A stretch of 64,000 nt of DNA from contig JAHBNG010000009.1 in NCBI GenBank assembly GCA_019217005.1, positions 62,001 through 126,000 on the forward strand, in the 5' to 3' direction. Below are positions 44,730 through 54,107 of the stretch, piece after piece (the stretch's first letter is position 1; each line of letters starts with the position of its first letter). The stretch is from Chloroflexi bacterium TSY (GTDB lineage: Bacteria; Chloroflexota; Anaerolineae; Caldilineales; Caldilineaceae). Below the pieces are notes generated by a model. That model saw only the letters and a list, made by a program, of their open reading frames with translations, had not been told where the DNA came from and ran no database searches. The translations under genes and the position numbers were made by a program.

Positions 44730-45119
44730 TTAGCGCTTGGTGTACTGCTTTGCTTTCCGTGCTCGCTTGAGCCCCGGTTTCTTACGTTCTTTTGCGCGTG
44801 CATCACGCGTCAAATATCCAGCGGCCTTGAGCGGTGGGCGTAAATTTGTATCTGTTTCACAGAGCGCACGAGCGATCCCATGACGTACAGCAGATGCTTG
44901 TCCTGCATCACCACCACCCTTTACACGAATGCTGATATTAAAAGCAGCTTCAGTCCCCGTCAATACAAGGGGTTGTTTCATAATCATTTGATCCAACGCC
45001 CGCCCGAAATATTTCTCCATGGGCCGATCATTTACAACAATCTCTCCGGTGCCGGGATACAGTCGCACTCGAGCTGTGGATGTTTTGCGTCGACCAATCG
45101 CCTCGACATATTCAGCCAT
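44730..45119 (-). CDS. rpsI: Ribosomal protein S9 (uS9)
   Basis: 129 residues. Small-subunit head protein whose C-terminal tail reaches the P-site tRNA. [10 protein letters not shown] at the start, Gly-Gly-Gly-Asp-Ala-Gly-Gln in the middle, and the tail Lys-Lys-Pro-Gly ... Lys-Ala-Lys-Gln-Tyr-Thr-Lys-Arg are all present. The ATG at 45119 gives the usual N-terminus; an ATG four codons upstream overlaps the likely ribosome binding site. Last gene of the cluster, paired with rplM as in most bacteria. Confidence 0.97.
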   Translation of the reverse strand: MAEYVEAIGRRKTSTARVRLYPGTGEIVVNDRPMEKYFGRALDQMIMKQPLVLTGTEAAFNISIRVKGGGDAGQASAVRHGIARALCETDTNLRPPLKAAGYLTRDARAKERKKPGLKRARKAKQYTKR

Positions 45120-45218
45120 TATCTTTCGCATTCCTTTTATTGATCCCTCATCAGATAAATTTATGCATCTACTATAACTTTGTCTGATGAGCTTTTATTA
45201 ACACGTTTTGCGAGAAAT

Positions 45219-45653
45219 TTATAACTCAAGCTCTTTGGGTTGTTGCGCAGCATGTGGATGCTCACTGCCTGCATAAATTTTCAGCTTCTTCATCTGCGCT
45301 CGCCCCAATTTGGTCTTTGGCATCATGCCTTTGACCGCTTCGAAGACGACGCGATCTGGAAAGCGATCCAATTGCTCGCGCATCGTTCGACTCTTCAAAC
45401 CACCTGGGTAGCGAGAATGACGATAGTAACGCACATTGTCCAGTTTATTACCAGTTACATAAATACGCTCACAGTTCGTAACAATCACGAAATCCCCTCC
45501 ATCGATATGGGGGCTAAAGGTTGGTTTGTGTTTACCACGCAAAATCTTGGCGATTTCTGAAGCAAGTCGCCCTAACGTTTGACCCGACGCGTCTACAACC
45601 CACCATTCGCGGCTCGCCTTGGCCTCTGCAGCGCTTAAATTCAACGTCTTCAC
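45219..45653 (-). CDS. rplM: Ribosomal protein L13 (uL13)
   Basis: 144 residues. Early-assembling large-subunit protein. Typical motifs: Trp-Trp-Val-Val-Asp-Ala near 17, Gly-Arg-Leu-Ala-Ser-Glu-Ile-Ala near 28, [10 protein letters not shown], and Lys-Gly-Met-Met-Pro-Lys. Start is GTG with GAGGAG 8 bases upstream. The gap to rpsI (99 bp) holds nothing clear. Confidence 0.97.
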   Translation of the reverse strand: MKTLNLSAAEAKASREWWVVDASGQTLGRLASEIAKILRGKHKPTFSPHIDGGDFVIVTNCERIYVTGNKLDNVRYYRHSRYPGGLKSRTMREQLDRFPDRVVFEAVKGMMPKTKLGRAQMKKLKIYAGSEHPHAAQQPKELEL

Positions 45654-45682
45654 ACCTTTATCTCCTCTAAAAGTTCATTCGC

Positions 45683-46513
45683 TTATGTAAAAAGAGCCGG
45701 ATAATCTGGATAAGACACTCGCTCCAAAACTAAACCTTGTGGAGGTGCGGGCGCACCGGACAAAGTACGATCACAAGCTTCTAAGGCTCTTGTTATTTCA
45801 GAAACAGTTCGTTCTTGTCGACCAACCTCTAATAATGTTCCGACAATGTTGCGTACCATATGGCGCAAAAAAGCATTGGCCGTAATTGTAAACACAATCA
45901 TGCGCCCGGCAGAAGCTGGCTTTGTAAGATTATCAACAACAACCTGCCACTCCGCTTGAATAATCCTCCGGATTGTTTTGTCGCCATCTGGCGGCTGTCC
46001 AAATGTCGCAAAATCATACTCCCCAATCAGAGAGGCTGCAGCGTGATTCATTGCCTCTAGGTCTAGCATCCGAGTTTCAAGCAAAACATACCGCTCTTTA
46101 AGCGGTGCACGGCGCAACTGAGGGATTCCAACTTCTGGAACCTGTTGGTAAACCCAGTAACGATACGTTCTCGCACGGGCGCTAAATCGAGGATGAAAAC
46201 CTTCAGGTGCCTGGGCAACTGCCTCAATTCCGATCGATGATGGTAAATGGGCGTTCCAGGCACGTTGTAAGTCGCTGAGATGGTGGCGCCAATATACCTT
46301 GGCTAAAATGACTTGCCCTTGGGCATGAACGCCGGTATCCGTACGGCCCGATCCAACAATACGACCTTGGTATTGAGCAAAGGCTCCGAGAGCATCTTCA
46401 AGGCTACCTTGGATTGTTGGTTGTTCAACCTGATACTGGAATCCGCAGTAATCAGTACCATCGTAAGCGACAATCGCGACAATTGATAAAACTGAAGCTG
46501 TTTTATCCGACAT
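45683..46513 (-). CDS. truA: tRNA pseudouridine(38-40) synthase TruA
   Basis: 276 residues. Converts uridines 38-40 of tRNA anticodon stems to pseudouridine. The catalytic Asp lies in Gly-Arg-Thr-Asp-Thr-Gly-Val-His near residue 58, preceded by Tyr-Asp-Gly-Thr-Asp-Tyr-Cys-Gly-Phe near 18; Phe-Leu-Arg-His-Met-Val-Arg-Asn near 210 is also conserved. The ATG at 46513 is used; a TTG lies one codon upstream. It sits between L17 and L13, a common arrangement. Confidence 0.96.
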   Translation of the reverse strand: MSDKTASVLSIVAIVAYDGTDYCGFQYQVEQPTIQGSLEDALGAFAQYQGRIVGSGRTDTGVHAQGQVILAKVYWRHHLSDLQRAWNAHLPSSIGIEAVAQAPEGFHPRFSARARTYRYWVYQQVPEVGIPQLRRAPLKERYVLLETRMLDLEAMNHAAASLIGEYDFATFGQPPDGDKTIRRIIQAEWQVVVDNLTKPASAGRMIVFTITANAFLRHMVRNIVGTLLEVGRQERTVSEITRALEACDRTLSGAPAPPQGLVLERVSYPDYPALFT

Positions 46514-46549
46514 CAACGATACTCGCTCGAACTCAACAATGGATTTCAG

Positions 46550-46930
46550 CTAAAAGTCTGAATCAACAAGCTCTAAAACAACCATATCAGCTGCGTCACC
46601 AAAGCGTTTACCGATTTTGATCATGCGTGTATAACCGCCTGCTCGATCTTCGAAACGTGGCGCCAACTCATCAAAGACCTTTTGGGTGATGTCTTTGTCA
46701 TGTAGATATGCAACAACTTGACGCTGTGCATGAACGCGATCGACTTTTCCCGCTAAACCATGTTTGGCCTTTGTGATCAGCTTTTCAGCATCTGAGCGGA
46801 CTGCACGAGCCTTGGCCTCAGTTGTTCTGATCCGTTCGTAAACGAACAGATCTTTGATTAAATTCCGAAAGAGTGCCTTGCGGTGACTGGAGTCTCGTCC
46901 CAAAACACGCCCAGATATTCGGTGTCGCAT
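46550..46930 (-). CDS. rplQ: Ribosomal protein L17 (bL17)
   Basis: 126 residues, bacterial-specific large-subunit protein near the exit tunnel. Begins Met-Arg-His-Arg-Ile-Ser-Gly-Arg and carries His-Arg-Lys-Ala-Leu-Phe-Arg-Asn-Leu and Gly-Gly-Tyr-Thr-Arg-Met-Ile-Lys. AGGA precedes the ATG. It follows rpoA by 23 bp as usual. Confidence 0.97.
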   Translation of the reverse strand: MRHRISGRVLGRDSSHRKALFRNLIKDLFVYERIRTTEAKARAVRSDAEKLITKAKHGLAGKVDRVHAQRQVVAYLHDKDITQKVFDELAPRFEDRAGGYTRMIKIGKRFGDAADMVVLELVDSDF

Positions 46931-46953
46931 AATTCAAATTCCTGATCTCTATC

Positions 46954-47979
46954 CTATTCGTTATTGCTTTCGGTAACTCCAGCTTCTTCACCCCTGGCTT
47001 CAGCTGCAGACGCGGCAATTTCATCCAGAAACGAAGAAAGATCGACACCTGGAACATTCAAATAATTCTTTTCTTGCAACTTGTCGACCAACTCGTCTAA
47101 GGATTTTTTGCCAAAATTTCGGATGGCGAGCATCTCTTCTTCGCCTTTTTCCATCCGGCGCAGAATTTCACCAACTTTCGTGATACCGGCACGCTTTAGA
47201 CAATTATAGGCTCGAACCATTAGTTCAAGCTCTTCAATTGGTGCATCAAACACGCGACTTGGAATTCCTTCCTCTTGCGTCTCAGGTTGTTCAACCTCTA
47301 CTGTTTCTGCACCTGCCAAAAGCGTCAAATATTGGACCAAAATATTGGCGGACTTGCGAACGGCGTCCTCCGGCGAAATCGTACCGTCTGTCCAGACTTC
47401 CAGGTTTAGTTTATCGTAGTCAGTCTGCTGCCCAATACGTGTACGCTCTACTCGATATGATGATTTTTTGATTGGACTATAGATTGCATCGATCGGAATC
47501 TCACCCAATGGCAACTTCTGGCGTTCTTCCGCTGGACTATAGCCTCGCCCCTGCTCCACTACCATCTCGACGCCCAGATCAACATCGTTAGAATCCGCCG
47601 TAAGCAGGTATAAATCTGGATTAACAATTTCTACTTCTGGAGGGCAAATCAGATCGCCAGCTGTAATCGGCCCTTCATTCGATACTTCAACGTGGATACG
47701 CACTGGCTCGTCACTTTCACTATGCAAACGGATTTGCTTAATGTTTAGGATGAGTTGTGTTGTATCTTCCCTTACATTTGGAATCGATGAAAACTCATGA
47801 TGAATCCCGCTAAGTCGGATTGATGTAACTGCTGCTCCAGTCAAGCTGGATAACAAAACGCGCCGTAGTGCGTTGCCTAATGTAATACCATAGCCACTTT
47901 CAAGCGGACTGATCACAAAGTGTCCATAGTTTTGCGAACTTGCTTCAATTTCTATCTTCGGTAAAACCATATTTAACAA
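46954..47979 (-). CDS. rpoA: RNA polymerase alpha subunit
   Basis: About 341 residues. The N-terminal domain dimerises and nucleates polymerase assembly (Gly-Tyr-Gly-Ile-Thr-Leu-Gly-Asn-Ala-Leu-Arg-Arg-Val-Leu-Leu-Ser near 30). The C-terminal domain binds UP elements and activators (Leu-Lys-Arg-Ala-Gly-Ile near 262, Asn-Phe-Gly-Lys-Lys-Ser-Leu near 289). A short acidic tail ends the protein. The start is set at a TTG (47979) because GGAGG lies exactly 8 bases before it; an ATG three codons on (47970) and a GTG at 47994 are alternatives. The 165 bp before it hold decayed repeat H. Confidence 0.96.
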   Translation of the reverse strand: MLNMVLPKIEIEASSQNYGHFVISPLESGYGITLGNALRRVLLSSLTGAAVTSIRLSGIHHEFSSIPNVREDTTQLILNIKQIRLHSESDEPVRIHVEVSNEGPITAGDLICPPEVEIVNPDLYLLTADSNDVDLGVEMVVEQGRGYSPAEERQKLPLGEIPIDAIYSPIKKSSYRVERTRIGQQTDYDKLNLEVWTDGTISPEDAVRKSANILVQYLTLLAGAETVEVEQPETQEEGIPSRVFDAPIEELELMVRAYNCLKRAGITKVGEILRRMEKGEEEMLAIRNFGKKSLDELVDKLQEKNYLNVPGVDLSSFLDEIAASAAEARGEEAGVTESNNE

Positions 47980-48062
47980 TGGCGAATCCTCCACAACAGC
48001 TTGGTGTACAATACACAGGAATACTGGATAATATCGACAGTTGCGATATATTGAGCACTGTT

Positions 48063-48125
48063 ACAGATGAAAATAAATTTGACGATTCAGTCGGTAAATC
48101 AATCGAATCGATTCTCATCCGCGGG
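48063..48125. repeat. Repeat H copy 2 (decayed), between rpsD and rpoA
   Basis: Shares CAGATGAAAATAAATTTGAC and GATTCTCATC with the intact hairpin at 23395-23459, but its arms no longer pair well. Confidence 0.5.
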
Positions 48126-48144
48126 CAGGTGCGGTATATCTTGC

Positions 48145-48783
48145 TTACCGACTATAATATTCAACGATTAGCTGCTCGTTCAGAGGAATTTCAATATCTT
48201 CCCGAGTCGGCTCATTTAGAACTGAGCCCCGCATTGTGTTTACGTCGATTTGCAACCATCCTGGTGTATTGTGACCTGATTGGAGCATTTGAGCACGTTC
48301 TTTGAAATATTCGTTTGAGCTGCTTTTTGTCCGTACAGTAACAATATCCTCGGGATTTACAATAAAGGAAGGAATATCCGTCTTCCGTCCATTCACATCA
48401 AAATGTCCGTGACGGACAAGTTGACGTGCCTGTGCTCGACTATCTGCAAACCCTAAACAGTATACAACATTATCCAACCGTGTCTCCAAAATCGTCAGCA
48501 GTGTCTCGCCTGTTAGCCCTTTACGTCTACTAGCTTCTTTAAAGTAACGACGAAACTGCTTTTCCATAATGCCATAAATTCGGCGCGCTTTTTGTTTCTC
48601 GCGCAGCTGCATGCCAAAATCAGATACTTTTCGTCGGAACGAAGCCTGACGTCCATGATCGCCGGGTGGATATGCGCGACGTTCAATCGCACATTTGGGA
48701 CTTAGACAGCGATCTCCCTTTAAAAAGAGCTTTTGTCCCTCTCTGCGACACAGCCTACATACTGCGTCTGTATATCTTGCCAT
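48145..48783 (-). CDS. rpsD: Ribosomal protein S4 (uS4)
   Basis: 212 residues. Primary 16S rRNA binding protein, often an autoregulator of its operon. It is the zinc-binding form: Cys-Arg-Leu-Cys near 9, with Cys-Leu-Ser-Pro-Lys-Cys near 26. The S4 RNA-binding domain follows (Leu-Asp-Asn-Val-Val-Tyr near 100; [10 protein letters not shown] near 117). The ATG at 48783 has GGGGGA upstream; an upstream ATG adds nine unsupported residues. Confidence 0.97.
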   Translation of the reverse strand: MARYTDAVCRLCRREGQKLFLKGDRCLSPKCAIERRAYPPGDHGRQASFRRKVSDFGMQLREKQKARRIYGIMEKQFRRYFKEASRRKGLTGETLLTILETRLDNVVYCLGFADSRAQARQLVRHGHFDVNGRKTDIPSFIVNPEDIVTVRTKSSSNEYFKERAQMLQSGHNTPGWLQIDVNTMRGSVLNEPTREDIEIPLNEQLIVEYYSR

Positions 48784-49205
48784 TTTTCCCCCAGTCTCTG
48801 AAAACATCATTTTCGTAACTATTTAGCCGCGCTTGGTGAAAGATTAGTGATTGTGACGCTAAGTGCTTATCCGAAAAGTTCTGTGACGATCCATTCTCAC
48901 TCGAGAAGTTGGATGGACTCACAACCACTTTTCGGATAGGTTCTAAGTCTAAACAGTTACCATTCTTGGATAATTATTCAACGGCTCTATAGAGCTCAGG
49001 TTAAATATCCATAAGACATTAATAAGTTGTCGTCTTTTTGTGAGCGAAGCAGGTGCCGCTACGTCTAGCGAACACCTACTCTATATCGATCAAGTAATTT
49101 GTTTTTTGAAATATTGCTCTATTCTCAGGCTCGTGCAAATAAATACAGAACTCTCAAACAAGGTTCCCTGTCGAGCACATTTGTGATAAATGGGCCGAGG
49201 AAACG
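48784..49205. other. Gap of about 420 bp between rpsK and rpsD with hairpin G copy 2
   Basis: Unusually long for this operon. Besides hairpin G (48866-48940) there is a weak stem around 49045-49075. No gene or RNA is recognised. Confidence 0.65.
48866..48940. repeat. Hairpin repeat G copy 2 (75 bp, complete)
   Basis: CTTATCCGAAAAG pairs with CTTTTCGGATAGG at 12 of 13 positions. The interior has a TTCTCAC ... GAGAAG stem also found in copies 1 and 3. Confidence 0.8.
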
Positions 49206-49610
49206 TTAGACGCGACGTCGCTTTGGTGGTCTGCATCCATTGTGTGGTAATGGTGTTAAATCGGTTATTGATACAACAGTAATACCGGTTGCTTGAATCG
49301 AACGAATAGAACTTTCGCGGCCCGGTCCCGGCCCCTTGACAAACACATCAACTTCACGCATGTTAAAGTCGTTTCTGGCTGTATTCGCCACGCTCTGGGC
49401 TGCCAACTGCGCCGCAAAAGGTGTTGATTTTCTACTGCCCTTAAAGCCAGCTGTGCCACTACTCGCCCAAGAAAGTGTATTTCCTGACAGATCTGTCACG
49501 GTGATGATCGTGTTATTGAATGATGCATGAATGTGAACCTGACCACGTGGAACACTCTTTTTTTCACGTCGGCTTGACCGCCGATCTCTTCTTCGTTGTG
49601 GTCGCGCCAT
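49206..49610 (-). CDS. rpsK: Ribosomal protein S11 (uS11)
   Basis: 134 residues; lines the mRNA exit platform of the small subunit. [11 protein letters not shown] near 28, Phe-Lys-Gly-Ser-Arg-Lys-Ser-Thr near 56, and the tail [12 protein letters not shown]. AAGGAG lies 6 bases before the ATG. Confidence 0.98.
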   Translation of the reverse strand: MARPQRRRDRRSSRREKKSVPRGQVHIHASFNNTIITVTDLSGNTLSWASSGTAGFKGSRKSTPFAAQLAAQSVANTARNDFNMREVDVFVKGPGPGRESSIRSIQATGITVVSITDLTPLPHNGCRPPKRRRV

Positions 49611-49762
49611 AATCGCTCCTTAATCTTATAGAAAAGCCACCTAAACTTGAGACAATGCGCGTAAAATCTACTGCAAAAAATATTATCTCAGGGTCAAACA
49701 TGTGGCCATTATAGAAAAGCCACGCAAATGATATGAGGAAATCTCATCGAGAAGACACAGTC

Positions 49763-50140
49763 TTACTTGCGTGCGCGTTTCTTTCCTGCAACGGTCTTCT
49801 TCGAACCTCGCAACGTACGCGCATTTGTCCGCGTGCGCTGGCCACGTGATGGCAAATTGCGGCGATGACGTAATCCACGATAGCTCCCGATTTCGATCAA
49901 GCGCTTAATATTCATGTTGACTTCGCGTCGCAAGTCACCTTCAACTTGATAGTTGCGATCAATATATTCACGCAATCGACCTAGTTGATTTTCATCCAGA
50001 TCTTTGACGCGTATGTTCGGATCGACTTGCGTCGCCTCCAAAATTTCCAAGCTAGTTGATCGACCGATGCCATAAATATACGTCAATGCAACTTCAACTC
50101 GCTTATCTCGCGGAACGTCTACACCAGATATACGTGCCAT
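49763..50140 (-). CDS. rpsM: Ribosomal protein S13 (uS13)
   Basis: 125 residues; contacts the P-site tRNA and L5 across the subunit bridge. Ala-Arg-Ile-Ser-Gly-Val-Asp-Val-Pro at the start, Tyr-Gly-Ile-Gly-Arg near 24, and [11 protein letters not shown] near 104 are diagnostic. AAGGA precedes the start. In most bacteria infA and rpmJ come just before it; here map does, with an 82 bp gap to its conserved end, too short for rpmJ. Confidence 0.98.
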   Translation of the reverse strand: MARISGVDVPRDKRVEVALTYIYGIGRSTSLEILEATQVDPNIRVKDLDENQLGRLREYIDRNYQVEGDLRREVNMNIKRLIEIGSYRGLRHRRNLPSRGQRTRTNARTLRGSKKTVAGKKRARK

Positions 50141-50222
50141 TATGTTTGATCCTTTATTCCTTTGTACTATTTCGCATAGATTGACGACCTATTGCAGCAT
50201 AACTTTACTAGTTACCATAATA

Positions 50223-51047
50223 TTATGGAAGTGTCAAAATTTGTGGGCCATCCGCGGTAATTGCAACTGTGTGTTCAAAGTGGGCCGTCAAACTATGGTC
50301 CTTACTGATAACTGTCCACTGATCTTTTAAGGTTTCCGTTTCCCAGGTTCCCGTCTGAACCATCGGCTCAATCGCAATGACCAGACCTGGTTGGAGCACA
50401 AAATTTCCGTCCGCATCCCCACCATCATAATTTAAGACTTGGGGAGATTCATGCATCGCTCGACCAACACCATGTCCCGTGTAATCTCGTACGACGTGAA
50501 ATCGATTCTTTTCCACAAAACGCTGAACCGCTCGACTGATATCGACGACACGGTTTCCTACCACAGCCTGTTCGATTCCTTGAAACAGACTTTTTTCGGT
50601 GACACGCATTAATTCCGCTGCCGCATCATCAATCTCTCCGACCGGATAACTCCATGCACTGTCACCAATAAAGCCACGATACCGGACACCGACGTCGATA
50701 CTGATAATGTCCCCATTTTTTAATTTACGAGATTTTTTGGGTATGCCATGTACCAACTCTTCATTGACACTCGTACAAACATGGGCCGGATAACCATTAT
50801 AATGATAAAAGCTGGATGTTGCGTTGTATCGCTGGATTACCTCAAACGCAAGCTGATCAATGTCCCATGTACTAATACCCGGACGAATCGCTTCTTTCAA
50901 CTGTGCATGGACACGAGCCACAATCCGGCCCGCTTCACGCATAACCTGTATCTCTCGCGGCTTTTTAAGCGTTGGCGGAGGAGATTTTTGTTGGGTCTTC
51001 CTGGTTCTTTTCTTTCGCAGCAATTTACGACTTGTACGCCTAAACAT
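50223..51047 (-). CDS. map: Methionine aminopeptidase, type I
   Basis: 274 residues. Removes the initiator methionine from nascent proteins. Metal ligands: Asp in Ser-Ile-Asp-Val-Gly-Val near 108 and Gly-Asp-Ser-Ala near 120, His in Gly-His-Gly-Val-Gly-Arg near 183, Glu in Ile-Glu-Pro-Met near 216, and Glu in Phe-Glu-His-Thr near 247. An extra, very basic N-terminal stretch of about 30 residues (many Arg/Lys) could bind the ribosome (inference). The ATG at 51047 overlaps the adk stop by 8 bp and its ribosome binding site (AGAGGT) lies inside adk, so translation is coupled. Confidence 0.95.
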   Translation of the reverse strand: MFRRTSRKLLRKKRTRKTQQKSPPPTLKKPREIQVMREAGRIVARVHAQLKEAIRPGISTWDIDQLAFEVIQRYNATSSFYHYNGYPAHVCTSVNEELVHGIPKKSRKLKNGDIISIDVGVRYRGFIGDSAWSYPVGEIDDAAAELMRVTEKSLFQGIEQAVVGNRVVDISRAVQRFVEKNRFHVVRDYTGHGVGRAMHESPQVLNYDGGDADGNFVLQPGLVIAIEPMVQTGTWETETLKDQWTVISKDHSLTAHFEHTVAITADGPQILTLP

Positions 51048-51711
51048 CTTGGTGACCTCTTTCAATTAATTGAGACAGCATGGCTTGATGTACATCGGCA
51101 ATAGATTGTGTTCCATCAAGTTCTGCTAACAATGAATGTGCGAAGTAGTAACCTATCAATGGCGCGGTCTGTTTATAATACACAAATAACCGATTGCGCG
51201 CAGTCTCTGGCTTGTCGTCGTCGCGTTGATATAACTCACCACCATCGATATCGCAAATATTTTCCACTTTCGGCGGATTGAATTTGACATGATAAACAGC
51301 ACCACAAGTACGGCATTCTCTGCGGCCTGTAATGCGCTCCATGGCTTCATCATCAGAAATCGCGATGAGGGGTACAGTGGCAACACCCCCATATTTGGCT
51401 GTCATCTCATCAAACGCTTGAGCTTGTACCAGATTGCGTGGGAAACCATCCATAATGGCACCCATTACTGCATCTTGTTGCTGCAGCCGATCTTCAACCA
51501 TTTTGACGGTCACTTCATCAGGTACCAAGTTACCCTGATCCATGAATCTTTTTGCAAGCAACCCTAGCTCAGTTTCATTCTTTAAATTATAACGAAAGAT
51601 CTCACCAGTCGAAATTTGGGGCAATTTCAACTTTTCTGATAACAAACGAGCTTGTGTCCCTTTCCCTGCTCCTGGGACACCCAATAGCACGATATACGTG
51701 CGATTCTCCAT
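51040..51711 (-). CDS. adk: Adenylate kinase
   Basis: 223 residues, the long form with a zinc-type lid. Interconverts ATP + AMP and 2 ADP. P-loop Gly-Val-Pro-Gly-Ala-Gly-Lys-Gly-Thr near 12; AMP-site Asp-Gly-Phe-Pro-Arg near 88. The lid has Cys-Arg-Thr-Cys near 133 and a later Cys-X2-Asp, a Cys3-Asp zinc set. GAGGG precedes the ATG. It lies between secY and map as in most spc operons. Confidence 0.97.
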   Translation of the reverse strand: MENRTYIVLLGVPGAGKGTQARLLSEKLKLPQISTGEIFRYNLKNETELGLLAKRFMDQGNLVPDEVTVKMVEDRLQQQDAVMGAIMDGFPRNLVQAQAFDEMTAKYGGVATVPLIAISDDEAMERITGRRECRTCGAVYHVKFNPPKVENICDIDGGELYQRDDDKPETARNRLFVYYKQTAPLIGYYFAHSLLAELDGTQSIADVHQAMLSQLIERGHQDV

Positions 51712-51851
51712 ATTATCCCTCTATCTCAACTTCTAGGTAGGTATACTACTAAAGGCCCATCTTAAAATTGCGCAAATCAATACGTTCATCAAGGCCAAAA
51801 TAAATATCGTATTTGTGCAATTTCATCCAATGAGCGTGCCGCAGATTGTGT

Positions 51852-53207
51852 TTAGCGAATAAAACCTTCGTAATTGCGCATAAGCAACTGCGCCTCAATC
51901 TGCTTCATCGTATCTAAGACGACGCCGACCACAATCAACAGTCCGGTACTACTAATGATGAGCGTATTATAGTTCGTTAATGCTCCCGCACCCTGGCTGG
52001 AAACTAAATCAGCGACGCGACCAACCAGATAAGGGAGGACAGCAATGAGCCCCAAAAATAGAGCACCGACGAGTGTAATACGCCCCAATATACCATTCAA
52101 ATAGGCTTCGGTCCGTGGACCAGGACGGATTCCAGGGATAAATCCGCCTTGTTTTTGCAACGTTTCTGGTAAGTTTTGCTGTCGAAACATTACATCAGTA
52201 TAGAAATAAGTAAAGGCGACAGTTAATAGAAAATAGAATATCCAATAAAATACGCTACTTGGGTTAAAGCCATTAAAAACGGCTGACGCGATACTGTTGA
52301 TCCATGGCGTAGCACTGCCAACAAAATAGCTCGCAACTGTACTGGGCAAAATCAATAAGCTGTTGGCAAAAATCAGTGGAATCATACCCGCTGTATTGAC
52401 ACGCATCGGAACATGTGTGCTTTGGCCACCGACCATCATGAGCCGATTGCCCCGCATTGTCCGCACGCGTTTTCCATATTGCACTGGAATTCGACGTTGA
52501 CCTTCCTGGACCCACACAATCAATGCAATTGTCAAAATTGTGATGACTGTAAAAATCAATAGCATTACAACATTAGATGAGAGCTGTCGAATCTGTCCCG
52601 GCACAGCTGACAAAATTCCGGCAAATATAATGAGCGACACACCATTACCGACGCCTTGTTCAGTCAATAACTGCCCCAACCAAACAGCAAATAATGTGCC
52701 AGCCGTCATGCCAATAATAAGCGTAAATGAGGTCAGAAACGCATCCCCCGTAAATCCCCAATTTGTCAGAAGATTAGAAAACTGTCGGTTTAGCAAAGTT
52801 GCTTGCGTAATGCCTTGCAACAAAGCCAGAGGCACAGTAAGCCAATACGTATATTGGTTAATTTTTTGCCGTCCTTGCTCTCCCTCTTTGCTCAATTCTT
52901 CAAGTGCGGGAACTATCGGCGTCAGAAGCTGCATAATAATCGAGGAAGTAATATAGGGATAAACACCCAATGCCATTACCCCCATCTGCGCAAGGCCACC
53001 ACCGCTAAAGAAATTTAAAAAACTTAACAGCGTCTGAATCCCACCTTCTCCCCCTTCACCGCTAAACGCTTGGGCGAGCACTTCTCGATTCACGCCTGGC
53101 AAAGGAATATTGGCTGCAAACCGATAGAGAACCAGAATTCCAAACGTAATTAACAGTTTGCGGCGTAGATCGGGCAGACGAAACGCATTTTGTACAGCTT
53201 CAAACAT
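51852..53207 (-). CDS. secY: Protein translocase subunit SecY
   Basis: 451 residues with ten transmembrane helices, the channel of the general secretion pathway. Starts with a short amphipathic helix (Phe-Arg-Leu-Pro-Asp-Leu-Arg-Arg-Lys), has Asn-Ile-Pro-Leu-Pro-Gly-Val near the plug, and a Lys-Arg-Val-Arg loop around 255 in the SecA-binding region. GGAG lies 9 bases before the ATG. It follows rplO by 34 bp. Confidence 0.97.
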   Translation of the reverse strand: MFEAVQNAFRLPDLRRKLLITFGILVLYRFAANIPLPGVNREVLAQAFSGEGGEGGIQTLLSFLNFFSGGGLAQMGVMALGVYPYITSSIIMQLLTPIVPALEELSKEGEQGRQKINQYTYWLTVPLALLQGITQATLLNRQFSNLLTNWGFTGDAFLTSFTLIIGMTAGTLFAVWLGQLLTEQGVGNGVSLIIFAGILSAVPGQIRQLSSNVVMLLIFTVITILTIALIVWVQEGQRRIPVQYGKRVRTMRGNRLMMVGGQSTHVPMRVNTAGMIPLIFANSLLILPSTVASYFVGSATPWINSIASAVFNGFNPSSVFYWIFYFLLTVAFTYFYTDVMFRQQNLPETLQKQGGFIPGIRPGPRTEAYLNGILGRITLVGALFLGLIAVLPYLVGRVADLVSSQGAGALTNYNTLIISSTGLLIVVGVVLDTMKQIEAQLLMRNYEGFIR

Positions 53208-53241
53208 GAGGATATGCTCCTATTTTCATACAGAGCTTCGC

Positions 53242-53721
53242 TTAAGAACGTGGCATCCGTCGATTAACAACCGAAGGCAATAACTCTATTGTACCTCCTG
53301 CTGCTTCGATTTTTTCTTTGGCGCTGCCACTTACGCGATGAACTTTTAAGTGCAGGGTTTTTTGGAGATCGCCTCGTCCCAAAATTACCACTGGATCCTT
53401 TGCGCTGCGCAACAAGCCCGCCTCAGATAAAGTTTCCGAAGTTACTTCTGCATTGTTTTCAAATCGCTGTTCCAAAGCATCTAAATTAACAGGTGTATAA
53501 TAAACTTTGAAGCGATTGTTAAAACCTCTCAGCTTTGGTAGTCGTTTAACAAGGGCCATTTGGCCGCCCTCAAAGGTAATTCTTGTCCCGCCACCTGTAC
53601 GTGAGTTCTGTCCCTTTGTACCGCGACCGCTTGTTTTGCCTCTGCCGGAACCAGTGCCCCGACCTACTCGCTTTCGCTTTTGTGTGGACCCTTTTGCGGG
53701 ACGCAGGTCATGGAGTTTCAT
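53242..53721 (-). CDS. rplO: Ribosomal protein L15 (uL15)
   Basis: 159 residues. Starts Met-Lys-Leu-His-Asp-Leu-Arg-Pro-Ala-Lys-Gly, then the glycine-rich Arg-Val-Gly-Arg-Gly-Thr-Gly-Ser-Gly-Arg-Gly-Lys-Thr region that threads into the large subunit, and Phe-Glu-Gly-Gly-Gln near 50. AAGGAAAAG precedes the start. MITE A copy 4 separates it from rpmD. Confidence 0.97.
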   Translation of the reverse strand: MKLHDLRPAKGSTQKRKRVGRGTGSGRGKTSGRGTKGQNSRTGGGTRITFEGGQMALVKRLPKLRGFNNRFKVYYTPVNLDALEQRFENNAEVTSETLSEAGLLRSAKDPVVILGRGDLQKTLHLKVHRVSGSAKEKIEAAGGTIELLPSVVNRRMPRS

Positions 53722-53753
53722 ATAATCTTTTCCTTATATTTACACAAAATAAC

Positions 53754-53908
53754 GGGGTGGTTCAGAATTAGGTTTACACTTTTGATACATAGACAAAAAT
53801 CTATATGAGGTCATTTTCTGCCTGAGCATGGCTCAAATTAGAAAATATAAACATCTTTTCTCTTTGCAAAAATGTAAACCTAATTGTCCGCCTAAAATGA
53901 ACCACCCC
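53754..53908. mobile_element. MITE A copy 4 (155 bp), inside the spc operon between rpmD and rplO
   Basis: Same length and ends as the other copies but more diverged internally. Flanked by a perfect 8 bp duplication, AAAATAAC, at 53746-53753 and 53909-53916. It is transcribed within an essential operon without breaking a gene. Confidence 0.95.
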
Positions 53909-53927
53909 AAAATAACCGCTAAGAAAT

Positions 53928-54107
53928 TTATTCCTCTACTGTCACCAGATGCGAAACCTTATTAATCATCCCCCGAATGACAGGTGTATCTTCTTTTTCT
54001 ACCGTCTGATTCATTTTGCGCAAACCAAGCGCCCGGACCGTGGCTTTTTGAGATTTCTCGTACCCAATTGGGCTTTTTACGAGTGTTACGCGAATCTTGT
54101 TAGCCAT
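53928..54107 (-). CDS. rpmD: Ribosomal protein L30 (uL30)
   Basis: 59 residues. [11 protein letters not shown] near the start and [10 protein letters not shown] are standard. The ATG at 54107 lies 8 bp before the rpsE stop, with GGGAGGCG just upstream inside rpsE, so translation is coupled. A longer in-frame start at 54158 lies within rpsE and is not used. Confidence 0.96.
   Translation of the reverse strand: MANKIRVTLVKSPIGYEKSQKATVRALGLRKMNQTVEKEDTPVIRGMINKVSHLVTVEE

Noticed and set aside
48811..49205. Possible rpmJ or infA in the rpsK-rpsD gap
   Set aside because: No frame with the Cys pattern of L36 or the S1-like fold of IF-1 on either strand.
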